Shown in pieces: positions 21,895-32,993 of a stretch of 64,000 nt of DNA. The notes under the pieces are model-generated. The model saw only the letters and a program-made list of their open reading frames with translations. It did no database searches and was not told the origin of the DNA. The stretch is taken from NCBI RefSeq assembly GCF_000801105.2, contig NW_026615406.1:1-64000 (forward strand), written 5' to 3'. The stretch is from Raphanus sativus. Taxonomy: Eukaryota > Streptophyta > Magnoliopsida > Brassicales > Brassicaceae. Each line of letters starts with the position of its first letter. The stretch's first letter is position 1. Made by a program: the position numbers and the translations under genes.

Positions 21895-24800
21895 GATATC
21901 CCACTTTTCTTATCCAGATGATTCCAGATTAGCCTGTTCGGACATTGGCAATATCTTCATGATTCTTATCAAACCAGGATGAACCACGATCTAAGAAGCT
22001 TTATTTGGAACCACTAATCAGTGGAGAATAACCAGGAAGTTGAATAAATCTCATAGGAGTTGTGAGTAAGAAGATATCCCACTTTCTATCCAGATGATTC
22101 CAGATTAGCCTGTTCGGACATATGCATTATCTTCATGATTCTTATCAAACCAGGATGAACCACGATCTAAGAAGCTTTATTTGGAACCACTAATCAGTGG
22201 AGAATAACCAGGAAGTTGAATAAATCTCATAGGAGTTGTGAGTAAGAAGATATCCCACTTTCTATCCAGATGATTCCAGATTAGCCTGTTCGGACATATG
22301 GCAATATCTTCATGATTCTTATCAAACCAGGATGAACCACGATCTAAGAAGCTTTATTTGGAACCACTAATCAGTGGAGAATAACCAGGAAGTTGAATAA
22401 ATCTCATAAGTGTTGTGAGTAAGAAGATATCCCACTTTCTATCCAGATGATTCCAGATTAGCCTGTTCGGACATATGCCATTATCTTCATGATTCTTATC
22501 AAACCAGGATGAACCACGATCTAAGAAGCTTTATTTGGAACCACTAATCAGTGGAGAATAACCAGGAAGTTGAATAAATCTCATAGGAGTTGTGAGTAAG
22601 AAGATATCCCACTTTCTATCCAGATGATTCCAGATTAGCCTGTTCGGACATATGGCAATATCTTCATGATTCTTATCAAACCAGGATGAACCACGATCTA
22701 AGAAGCTTTATTTGGAACCACTAATCAGTGGAGAATAACCAGGAAGTTGAATAAATCTCATAGGAGTTGTGAGTAAGAAGATATCCCACTTTCTATCCAG
22801 ATGATTCCAGATTAGCCTGTTCGGACATATGCCATTATCTTCATGATTCTTATCAAACCAGGATGAACCACGATCTAAGAAGCTTTATTTGGAACCACTA
22901 ATCAGTGGAGAATAACCAGGAAGTTGAATAAATCTCATAGGAGTTGTGAGTAAGAAGATATCCCACTTTCTATCCAGATGATTCCAGATTAGCCTGTTCG
23001 GACATATGGCAATATCTTCATGATTCTTATCAAACCAGGATGAACCACGATCTAAGAAGCTTTATTTGGAACCACTAATCAGTGGAGAATAACCAGGAAG
23101 TTGAATAAATCTCATAGGAGTTGTGAGTAAGAAGATATCCCACTTTCTATCCAGATGATTCCAGATTAGCCTGTTCGGACATATGCCAATATCTTCATGA
23201 TTCTTATCAAACCAGGATGAACCACGATCTAAGAAGCTTTATTTGGAACCACTAATCAGTGGAGAATAACCAGGAAGTTGAATAAATCTCATAGGAGTTG
23301 TGAGTAAGAAGATATCCCACTTTCTATCCAGATGATTCCAGATTAGCCTGTTCGGACATATGGCAATATCTTCATGATTCTTATCAAACCAGGATGAACC
23401 ACGATCTAAGAAGCTTTATTTGGAACCACTAATCAGTGGAGAATAACCAGGAAGTTGAATAAATCTCATAGGAGTTGTGAGTAAGAAGATATCCCACTTT
23501 CTATCCAGATGATTCCAGATTAGCCTGTTCGGACATATGCCATTATCTTCATGATTCTTATCAAACCAGGATGAACCACGATCTAAGAAGCTTTATTTGG
23601 AACCACTAATCAGTGGAGAATAACCAGGAAGTTGAATAAATCTCATAGGAGTTGTGAGTAAGAAGATATCCCACTTTCTATCCAGATGATTCCAGATTAG
23701 CCTGTTCGGACATATGGCAATATCTTCATGATTCTTATCAAACCAGGATGAACCACGATCTAAGAAGCTTTATTTGGAACCACTAATCAGTGGAGAATAA
23801 CCAGGAAGTTGAATAAATCTCATAAGTGTTGTGAGCAAGAAGATATCCCACCTTCTATCCAGATGATTCCAGATTAGCCTGTTCGGACATATGCCATTAT
23901 CTTCATGATTCTTATCAAACCAGGATGAACCACGATCTAAGAAGCTTTATTTGGAACCACTAATCAGTGGAGAATAACCAGGAAGTTGAATAAATCTCAT
24001 AGGAGTTGTGAGTAAGAAGATATCCCACTTTCTATCCAGATGATTCCAGATTAGCCTGTTCGGACATATGGCAATATCTTCATGATTCTTATCAAACCAG
24101 GATGAACCACGATCTAAGAAGCTTTATTTGGAACCACTAATCAGTGGAGAATAACCAGGAAGTTGAATAAATCTCATAAGTGTTGTGAGTAAGAAGATAT
24201 CCCACTTTCTATCCAGATGATTCCAGATTAGCCTGTTCGGACATATGCCATTATCTTCATGATTCTTATCAAACCAGGATGAACCACGATCTAAGAAGCT
24301 TTATTTGGAACCACTAATCAGTGGAGAATAACCAGGAAGTTGAATAAATCTCATAGGAGTTGTGAGTAAGAAGATATCCCACTTTCTATCCAGATGATTC
24401 CAGATTAGCCTGTTCGGACATATGGCAATATCTTCATGATTCTTATCAAACCAGGATGAACCACGATCTAAGAAGCTTTATTTGGAACCACTAATCAGTG
24501 GAGAATAACCAGGAAGTTGAATAAATCTCATAGGAGTTGTGAGTAAGAAGATATCCCACTTTCTATCCAGATGATTCCAGATTAGCCTGTTCGGACATAT
24601 GGCAATATCTTCATGATTCTTATCAAACCAGGATGAACCACGATCTAAGAAGCTTTATTTGGAACCACTAATCAGTGGAGAATAACCAGGAAGTTGAATA
24701 AATCTCATAGGAGTTGTGAGTAAGAAGATATCCCACTTTCTATCCAGATGATTCCAGATTAGCCTGTTCGGACATATGGCAATTATCTTCATGATTCTTA

Positions 24801-26816
24801 TCAAACCAGGATGAACCACGATCTAAGAAGCTTTATTTGGAACCACTAATCAGTGGAGAATAACCAGGAAGTTGAATAAATCTCATAGGAGTTGTGAGTA
24901 AGAAGATATCCCACTTTCTATCCAGATGATTCCAGATTAGCCTGTTCGGACATATGGCAATATCTTCATGATTCTTATCAAACCAGGATGAACCACGATC
25001 TAAGAAGCTTTATTTGGAACCACTAATCAGTGGAGAATAACCAGGAAGTTGAATAAATCTCATAGGAGTTGTGAGTAAGAAGATATCCCACTTTCTATCC
25101 AGATGATTCCAGATTAGCCTGTTCGGACATATGCCATTATCTTCATGATTCTTATCAAACCAGGATGAACCACGATCTAAGAAGCTTTATTTGGAACCAC
25201 TAATCAGTGGAGAATAACCAGGAAGTTGAATAAATCTCATAGGAGTTGTGAGTAAGAAGATATCCCACTTTCTATCCAGATGATTCCAGATTAGCCTGTT
25301 CGGACATATGGCAATATCTTCATGATTCTTATCAAACCAGGATGAACCACGATCTAAGAAGCTTTATTTGGAACCACTAATCAGTGGAGAATAACCAGGA
25401 AGTTGAATAAATCTCATAAGTGTTGTGAGTAAGAAAATATCCCACTTTCTATCCAGATGATTCCAGATTAGCCTGTTCGGACATATGGCAATATCTTCAT
25501 GATTCTTATCAAACCAGGATGAACCACGATCTAAAAAGCTTTATTTTGAACCACTAATCAGTGGAGAATAACCAGGAAGTTGAAATAAATCTCATAAGTG
25601 TTGTGAGTAAGAAGATATCCCACTTCTATCCAGATGATTCCAGATTAGCCTGTTCGGACATATGCATTATCTTCATGATTCTTATCAAACAAGGATGAAC
25701 CACGATCTAAGAAGCTTTATTTGGAACCACTAATCAGTGGAGAATAACCAGGAAGTTGAATAAATCTCATAGGAGTTGAGTAAGAAGATATCCCACTTTC
25801 TATCCAGATGATTCCAGATTAGCCTGTTCGAACATATGGCAATATCTTCATGATTCTTATCAAACCAGGATGAACCACGATCTAAGAAGCTTTATTTTGG
25901 AACCACTAATCAGTGGAGAATAACCAGGAAGTTGAATAAATCTCATAGAAGTTGTGAGTAAGAAGATATCCCACTTTCTATCCAGATGATCCAGATTAGC
26001 CTGTTCGGACATATGGCAATATCTTCATGATTCTTATCAAACCAGGATGAACCAATATATAAGAAGCTTGATTTGGAACACTAATCAGTGGAGAATAACC
26101 AGGAAGTTGAATAAATCTCATAGGAGTTGTGAGTAAGAAGATATCCCACTTTATCCAGATGATTCCAGATTAGCCTGTTCGAACATATGGCAATATCTTC
26201 ATGATTCTTATCAACCAGGATGAACCACGATCTAAGAAGCTTTATTTGGAACACTAATCAGTGGAGAATAACCAGGAAGTTGAATAAATCTCATAAAGTG
26301 TGTGCGCAAGAAGATATCCCACCTTCAATCCAGCTGATTCCAGATTAGCCTGTTTCGGACATATGCCATTATCTTCATGATTCTAATCAAACCAGGATGA
26401 ACCACGATCTAAGAAGCTTTATTTGGAACCACTAATCAGTGGAGAATAACCAGAAAATTGATAAATCTCATAAGTGTTGTGAGCAAGAAGATATCCCACT
26501 TCTATCCAGATGATTCCAGATTAGCCTGTTCGGACATATGCATTATCTTCATGATTCTTATCAAACAAGGATGAACCACGATCTAAGAAGCTTTATTTGG
26601 AACCACTAATCAGTGAGAATAACCAGGAAGTTGAATAAATCTCATAGGATTGTGATTAAGAAGATATCCCACTTTCTATCCAGATGATTCCAGATTAGCC
26701 TGTTCGGCCATATGGCAATATCTTCATGATTCTTATCAAACCAGGATGAACCAATATATAAGAAGCTTGATTGGGAACCACTAATCAGTGGAGAATAACC
26801 AGGAAGTTGAATAAAT
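21895..26816 (-). repeat. 177-bp satellite array 2
   Basis: About 28 monomers of the array 1 satellite in the opposite orientation. Two monomer types alternate through much of 22100-24400. One has GGCAATATCTTCATG and the other GCCATTATCTTCATG, giving a dimer of about 354 bp. A second variable site (CATAGGAGTTGTG versus CATAAGTGTTGTG) is also interspersed. From about 25430 to the end the copies degrade, with small deletions and substitutions. A third type with AATATATAAGAAGCTTGAT appears near 26050 and 26755. The array is cut by copia C within a monomer, leaving TAAAT at 26812-26816. Confidence 0.97.
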
Positions 26817-27331
26817 TGTTGAGATGAAGCATAGCGACATAAGAGTAATCAGAGGAGAAGAAGAGATTCAAATGATACAAGGAAATGGTGTTACCTTGGA
26901 ACACAAGTATGGCCGTACAACTTGGGAGACAAGGCAACACTAGAACTTGTAAAAGAGTCTTGAACAGCAAGGAGATCCTTCCTAAGTCGCCTCTGATGAG
27001 TTTGAAAGAAGAGAGAGACGTTGGAGTGTGAAGACAAGAAGGGGGATGTCGGCAAGAGTATAATATTGTATTACTCTTGCCTTGGAGCCGTTGATGACAG
27101 GTCGCTATCCAAGACCAGGCGACCAGACTACTTGCTCATTTGTTTATGCTTTTCTCCTTTGTTCTCTTATGCTGCTTATGTCGATATATTAACCTTGTAT
27201 GTGAACTATTTTGAGTTAAGTGAATGAAAGATGAAACCACTTCACTAAACTCCCTCTCTCGGATTCTCTCAATCTCACTCTCTTAGTTACTCATTCTCAT
27301 CAATCTTCACACTTAATCTTTAAATCTCACA
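26817..27331 (+). repeat. 5' LTR of copia C
   Basis: 515 bp, TGTTGAGATG..AATCTCACA, with TG/CA ends. It contains a perfect inverted repeat GGCAAGAGTA..TACTCTTGCC at 27051-27081 around TAATATTGTAT, close to where a promoter is expected. Confidence 0.95.
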
Positions 27332-27343
27332 TGGTATCAGAGC
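27332..27343 (+). other. Primer-binding site of copia C
   Basis: TGGTATCAGAGC directly after the 5' LTR; initiator tRNA-Met type. The short leader up to the ATG at 27472 shows no other feature. Confidence 0.94.
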
Positions 27344-27471
27344 AATCTTGCTCTTGAGACCTTAATTTCTTTTTCACTTCCGCATAATCTCTGTTCTTAA
27401 CTTTCCCTTTTTAGCAAAATTTCTTTGTGTTCTTGAGTGTTCTTCACTTATCACTCCAGAATTTGCCAAAA

Positions 27472-28853
27472 ATGGAAAAGTCATCCAAAGTCTCCATTCC
27501 GGTTACACTCACTGGTGTAAACTATCTCTTGTGGTCTAGGCTTGTGAAAACAGCCTTGGGAGGAAGAGGTCTCTGTTCTCACATAACAGAAGACAAGCCC
27601 TCTAAAGAAACTGTCCAAGGAGGGGACAGTACTGAAGTTGTGGTTGCTACCGAAGACAAGTGGGATCAGAAGGATCTCTTGGTGTTGTCTATCATCCAAA
27701 GCAGCCTTGACGCACCAATCTTGGAAGCTTACTCTTACTGTGAGACTCCCAAAGAGTTGTGGAACACTCTTCAGAAGGTGTATGGCAACATATCAAACTT
27801 GAGTAGAGTGTTTGAGGTCAAGAGGGCCATTAGCTCACTCCACCAAGAAGACATGGATTTCAACCAGCATTTCGGCAAGTTCCGAGCCTTGTGGACTGAG
27901 TTGGAGATGCTGAGGCCATGTACTGTGGACCCTAGCATACTTAAAGACCGGAGAGAAGAAGACAAGGTGTTTGCCTTGCTCCTCACCATGAACCCCGGTT
28001 ACAACGACCTCATTAAACACTTGCTGAGAGCTGAGAAGCTACCAACCTTGGAAGAAGTATGCTCTCAAATCCAGAAGGAACAAGGGTCGGTTGGACTCTT
28101 TGGGGGCAAAGGAGAGCTTGTGTTGGTGAACCAAGCTGAAGGCACAGCAAACAAGGGTCAGTACAAGCCGGAGGACAAGAAAGTGTGGGTTTGTGACCAT
28201 TGCAAGAAGAAAGGGCATGGCAAGGACAAGTGCTGGATTCTCCACCCTCACCTCAAGCCAATGAAGTTCAGGACTCCTCTCAATGATGCAAGAGCCAACT
28301 ACTCTGGTGAGATGGGTGAACCAAGCACTCCAAACACCACACGAGCCATCTCAAACACCAATCCAGCTGGTGAAGGCAAAGCGCTTGTATCAAGCAACTC
28401 CAGTACCTTGAGAATCACTCCTGATGATACCATCAAGAGATCTGACATTGAGGCTCTCATCAGGGCCCTCAAGGACCACTCTGGTAACACCTTTGGTACC
28501 TCTTTACATGCTACTAATATTGACTATTCCTTGAATGCGATTGCTAGCTCTAAAATGAACAAACCTTTAGTGATTGATTCAGGGGCTAGTCATCATATGA
28601 TAAGTGATCTAGGGTTGATTAAAAATATTGTTCCTGCCCTAGGAAATGTTTGTGTAGCTAATGGAGAGTTGGTTCCAATTAAAGGGGTGGGTGATCTTAG
28701 GATATTTGAAAAAGACTCTAAAGCCTTTTATATGCCTAGTTTCACTTCCAACTTGTTATCAGTAAAAAGGGTTGCCACTGATTTAAATTGCCATGTTACC
28801 TTCACTCCTAATGATGTTTTGTTTCAGGATATTGAAACTAGTAGGTTGCTTGG
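27472..28853 (+). CDS. Copia C gag and protease (first exon-like segment before element D)
   Basis: It starts at ATG 27472 (MEKSSKVSIPVTLTGVNYLLW); an upstream in-frame codon at 27427 is not an ATG. Gag blocks: APILEAYSYCETPKELWNTL, NLSRVFEVKRAISSL and MNPGYNDLIKHLLRAEKLP. The CCHC zinc knuckle is CDHCKKKGHGKDKC, about residues 240-260. The aspartic protease has VIDSGASHHMISD. The frame is interrupted at SRLLG by element D; 28854-28917 is LTR sequence read through by chance. The coding text resumes at 32994 in the same frame once D and one CTTGG are removed. As it stands the product would be a truncated gag-protease. The function is virus-like particle formation and polyprotein cleavage. Confidence 0.88.
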
Positions 28854-29770
28854 TGTGAGTTTTTACAAGAGATCTCAACTCTATAAGTGTGTGTGTCTAA
28901 GAACTCCAATGGAGTAACAAGAGAGTTTGTAAGTGGAGATTCAAAGAGAGATAGATGAGAGTTTGTTTAGGTGTGTAGATTAGTGTTTACTTGAATCAGA
29001 AAGAAGACTTTGATAGATTATAAGACTTGAGAATAAGAAAGGGAGAGACTAAAGGATTCTGATCCAAGAACACACTTTTATAAATATGAAGGAGAGGGGA
29101 AATCCCCCTTACTCACTTAAGAGCTACAATTTCGTCCATACATCATGTATATATAGGTTTTACAATCTGAGACATCATAAACCTATATCTAATGGCTGAT
29201 AAATCACTTGAAGAATGGATGGTGTAGATGAGCTGGTCTTTTTGTAATATCTGAAGTTGCTGGATAAGGTTCACTTTAATTCAAACCAAGGCTGCTCCTT
29301 GATTGGTTCTTCTTAGGCTCCTTTGTATCTGTCCATAGAGAAGTCTAGGTTCATGGTCGTGGCTCCCCTTGTCTTTACAGCCAAGGCCAGCCTGTCACTT
29401 TGACTACCTTATCCAAACACTATTGCATAGCTTCTTCCTTCTCCAAACACTATTGCATAGCTTCTTCCTTCTCCAAACACTATTGCATAGCTTCTTCCTT
29501 ACCCAAGACACTATTTGGTCGTCCATCACTCTTACTTGTGATCCAAGACTTCCCAAATAGAGTATAGTACTTCCTGAATAGTGTATAGTGCTTTCTCACT
29601 ATACACTATTACACCATCTACTCCAAATTTACCCAAACTCCTCCATTATCATCCACTCTTCTCTATAAGCTTTTCTTGGACTTTACTTAACTTGATAATT
29701 ACTTCAGACTCCTTCTGAAGCATGATTGAACTCTTCAGCTCAATAATCATTTATTTTCTTCAAGTTAACA
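28854..29770 (-). repeat. 3' LTR of element D
   Basis: 917 bp, TGTGAGTTTTTACAAG..AAGTTAACA. Three tandem copies of a 30-bp unit (CCAAACACTATTGCATAGCT core) lie at 29411-29500, against four in the other LTR. A few substitutions separate the pair. Confidence 0.93.
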
Positions 29771-32029
29771 CACCCCCCTCAAGCTTGACTCTAGTGATCC
29801 TAAGTCAAGCTTGGAACCTTGAAGAACTTCCTCATTAAAAACCTCACCAAGGAAAACCCTTTGGGACAAAACCTTGATGAGGGAAAAAGAGTAAAGTCTC
29901 CAAGGCCTAGGGATTGGCCAGTGAGTCTTTGTGCCTTACCAACAATGTAAGGGACACAAAGACTCTGGATCATGGCCCTCATGTGATGCAAGGTTGATCA
30001 CCTCTTCCCTTGCTCATCACCAACATATCTTGTACTCTTCTTCAGACAGAACTTGGTCTCTCCCCCTTTCTCACAACCTTCCTGTTGTGATCAAGTGCTC
30101 GGACTACCAGATCTTCCTTGATAGATACAAGCTGAGTCTTGGTTGCTTCTTCTTCATGAGTCACCACCAAGTTACTGAAGCCTTCATGATAAGATGCTTC
30201 AGTCTGTGATACCAACCATCTCACTCTAGAGACCACATTGGAGATTGCCTCCACATCCTTCATTGTGCTTCATAACTGATCTGCTCCTCTTCTTGAATAA
30301 CCACAAAGTACTCTCAGATCATGTAAGTCTCAACACTCCCCCTCAAGCTTGACCATGTGGAACAAGTCAAGCTTGGAAGGATAGCTTACATGATCACTTA
30401 TCTTCACACCATTGCAACACCTTGAACTCGCCATCTTTATATGGAATGCTTGTGGAAGCTTCTCCCTCTTCAGTCACCTCACACTAGAAGACGCCCTGAT
30501 AGAGTCTTCATCTTCTCACAGCCAAGAGTACTCTGAATACTCTCTTGCCTAGACACGCCACTTCCTAGACCCGGATGGCTCCTTCTTCAGTTGCTTGCAA
30601 AGGACCTCTTGAACTCATAGATTGCTCACTTTAACTCCCCTCCTCAAGCTTGACCATGTGGAACAAGTCAAGCTTGGAAGTGAGCCTTAGTGAGCCTCTC
30701 TACTAGTGGCGCTTCACCACTCTTTTACTAGCACTCCATTGCACCAACAATGGCTACTACAACATCTCTAGCACTCCATTGTACCCACAATGGCTACTAA
30801 CTTCTTCCTCTTTCACTCGGATGGATGGTAAAGTTATGGACACTCCTTGTGAACCTGAAACATCACTCAAACTCCAGCAAAGATCAGAAACAATGCATTG
30901 GGATCACACCTTGACTAATCATCAAGATTGATCTCCAATGTCTTAAGCTTTGCAACAGATTGGAAACAAGTATGATCAAGTTCCCCTCTTTGCAAGCTTT
31001 CCACTCCAAGTACAAGCAAGATCAAACAGATTCAATGCAAGCTACTAGGCAATTTTTAAACTCCTTTACTCAGCTATTAGACATGAATCTAATGCCTCAA
31101 TGTAAGGTAGCTTCTAGACAGTATGTATCCTCTTTAAAGAACCTTTAGCTTTAAAGTCCATACATACTAATCTTCAAGACTATATGCAACAGCTTTCAAT
31201 CAGTTTCAATCCATGTATGCAAGCAGATTAAACAATCCTATCATGCACCATTATGAACCGGAGCTAAGCATATTCAATCTCACACACCATGCTTCAACCT
31301 TATGTGATTTCTATTCATGAATGCAAGCTGGATAAGACAACAAATCTACCATCCTAGCAAGACATTTCATTAAGAATCAGGCTAAGCATTTTTTAAACAA
31401 CTCTCTAAGCATTTTTAAACACTCTCAACCACTTAACAATACTCTTTAAGCATCCTGGGACAGATTCTAACATTTTTAATGTCTAGCAATCTTAACCACA
31501 CCTCAGGATATCAATCACAACACCACACAACCTGTTAATCAACACACAAGCTCAATATCAAGATGGTTTCAAGGATAGCTTACTCAAGGAACCAGATTGG
31601 TTCCTTTAACCTCCATGATGAACCGGCCATGGATTTGATGAGTCTATGGAGTCTGGATCGTCACCCACCTCCTTGTACTTCAGTTCATGGCCACCATCTT
31701 GTACATCTCACTCACAAGACCCCTCCTTTCTTCATATCATCTAGGCGCCATCTTCTTGACACCATTCTTCTTGGACCCGGATGAGAAAGTTCTTTGAACA
31801 AGGCACTTTGGATGAGGTTCGCGAGGCCTCTCCATACACCTCTGCTTCCTATGAGACTTTCCATCACACCAGACAGGAACTAGGATGAGGAACCATAGCA
31901 AATCGCCAAGCTTCAATCTTTCTTCTTCATAAGAACAGAACAGCATGGAGACAGCTTCAATGGTTTGGATTTGAGCTGAGATGAGAGCAAGTGATTTGCG
32001 GAAGCTATGCTCAGGTTCTGATGAACCTG
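29771..32029 (-). other. Internal region of element D, no recognisable protein
   Basis: It begins next to the left LTR with a purine tract (CACCCCCCTCAAGCTTGAC on +) and the conserved stem-loop at 29842-29882. Two further copies of the purine-tract hairpin (CTCAAGCTTGACCATGTGGAACAAGTCAAGCTTGG type) lie at about 30343-30377 and 30642-30676, far from any LTR. A 70-codon frame with an ATG runs on the - strand between about 31945 and 31737. It has no family I know. The rest has no open frame of note; there are two copies of a CTCTAGCACTCCATTG phrase near 30730-30800. Confidence 0.7.
29842..29882 (-). other. Conserved 3' stem-loop of element D
   Basis: The arms CCTCACCAAGG (29842-29852) and CCTTGATGAGG (29872-29882) pair with one mismatch. 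The loop contains ACCCTTTGGGAC. Same position and loop as in the copia elements. Confidence 0.75.
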
Positions 32030-32041
32030 GCTCTGATACCA
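32030..32041 (-). other. Primer-binding site of element D
   Basis: GCTCTGATACCA on +, adjoining the right LTR; TGGTATCAGAGC on the element strand. Confidence 0.93.
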
Positions 32042-32988
32042 TGTGAGTTTTTACAAGAGATCTCAACTCTATAAGTGTGTGTGTCTAAGAACTCCAATGG
32101 AGTAACAAGAGAGTTTGTAAGTGGAGATTCAAAGAGAGATAGATGAGAGTTTGTTTAGGTGTGTAGATTAGTGTTTACTTGAATCAGAAAGAAGACTTTG
32201 ATAGATTATAAGACTTGAGAATAAGAAAGGGAGAGACTAAAGGATTCTGATCCAAGAACACACTTTTATAAATATGAAGGAGAGGGGAAATCCCCCTTAC
32301 TCACTTAAGAGCTACAATTTCGTCCATACATCATGTATATATAGGTTTTACAATCTGAGACATCATAAACCTATATCTAATGGCTGATAAATCACTTGAA
32401 GAATGGATGGTGTAGATGAGCTGGTCTTTTTGTAATATCTGAAGTTGCTGGATAAGGTTCACTTTAATTCAAACCAAGGCTGCTCCTTGATTGGTTCTTC
32501 TTAGGCTCCTTTGTATCTGTCCATAGAGAAGTCTAGGTTCATGGTCGTGGCTCCCCTTGTCTTTACAGCCAAGGCCAGCCTGTCACTTTGACTACCTTAT
32601 CCAAACACTATTGCATAGCTTCTTCCTTCTCCAAACACTATTGCATAGCTTCTTCCTTCTCCAATCACTATTGCATAGCTTCTTCCTTCTCCAAACACTA
32701 TTGCATAGCTTCTTCCTTACCCAAGACACTATTTGGTCGTCCATCACTCTGACTTGTGATCCAAGACTTCCCAAATAGAGTATAGTACTTCCTGAATAGT
32801 GTATAGTGCTTTCTCACTATACACTATTACACCATCTACTCCAAATTTACCCAAACTCCTCCATTATCATCCACTATTCTCTATAAGCTTTTCTTGGACT
32901 TTACTTAACTTGATAATTACTTCAGACTCCTTCTGAAGCTTGATTGAACTCTTCAGCTCAATAATCATTTATTTTCTTCAAGTTAACA
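32042..32988 (-). repeat. 5' LTR of element D
   Basis: 947 bp, paired with 28854-29770. It has one extra 30-bp unit (four copies at 32599-32718). Probable TATA box TATATATA at 32336-32343. Confidence 0.93.
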
Positions 32989-32993
32989 CTTGG

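Larger units (their letters stand above)
28854..32988 (-). mobile_element. Non-autonomous LTR retrotransposon D (LARD-like), inserted in copia C
   Basis: Two long LTRs (28854-29770 and 32042-32988) flank a 2.3-kb internal region without gag or pol. The duplication CTTGG is present on both sides (28849-28853 and 32989-32993). The primer site is at 32030-32041 and a purine tract lies next to the left LTR, so the element reads on the - strand. LTR ends are TG/CA. It must have moved with enzymes from another element. Its 3' stem-loop and purine-tract hairpin are copia-like, which points to a copia helper. Confidence 0.92.

Noticed and set aside
27061..27075. TAATATT in a hairpin loop, resembling a geminivirus replication origin
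   Set aside because: The full nonanucleotide TAATATTAC is not present, no Rep-like gene is nearby, and the site is inside both LTRs of copia C.
31737..31945. 70-codon frame in element D as a captured host gene
   Set aside because: It has an ATG and a basic C-terminus but no family I recognise and no intron or domain evidence. Too weak to call.
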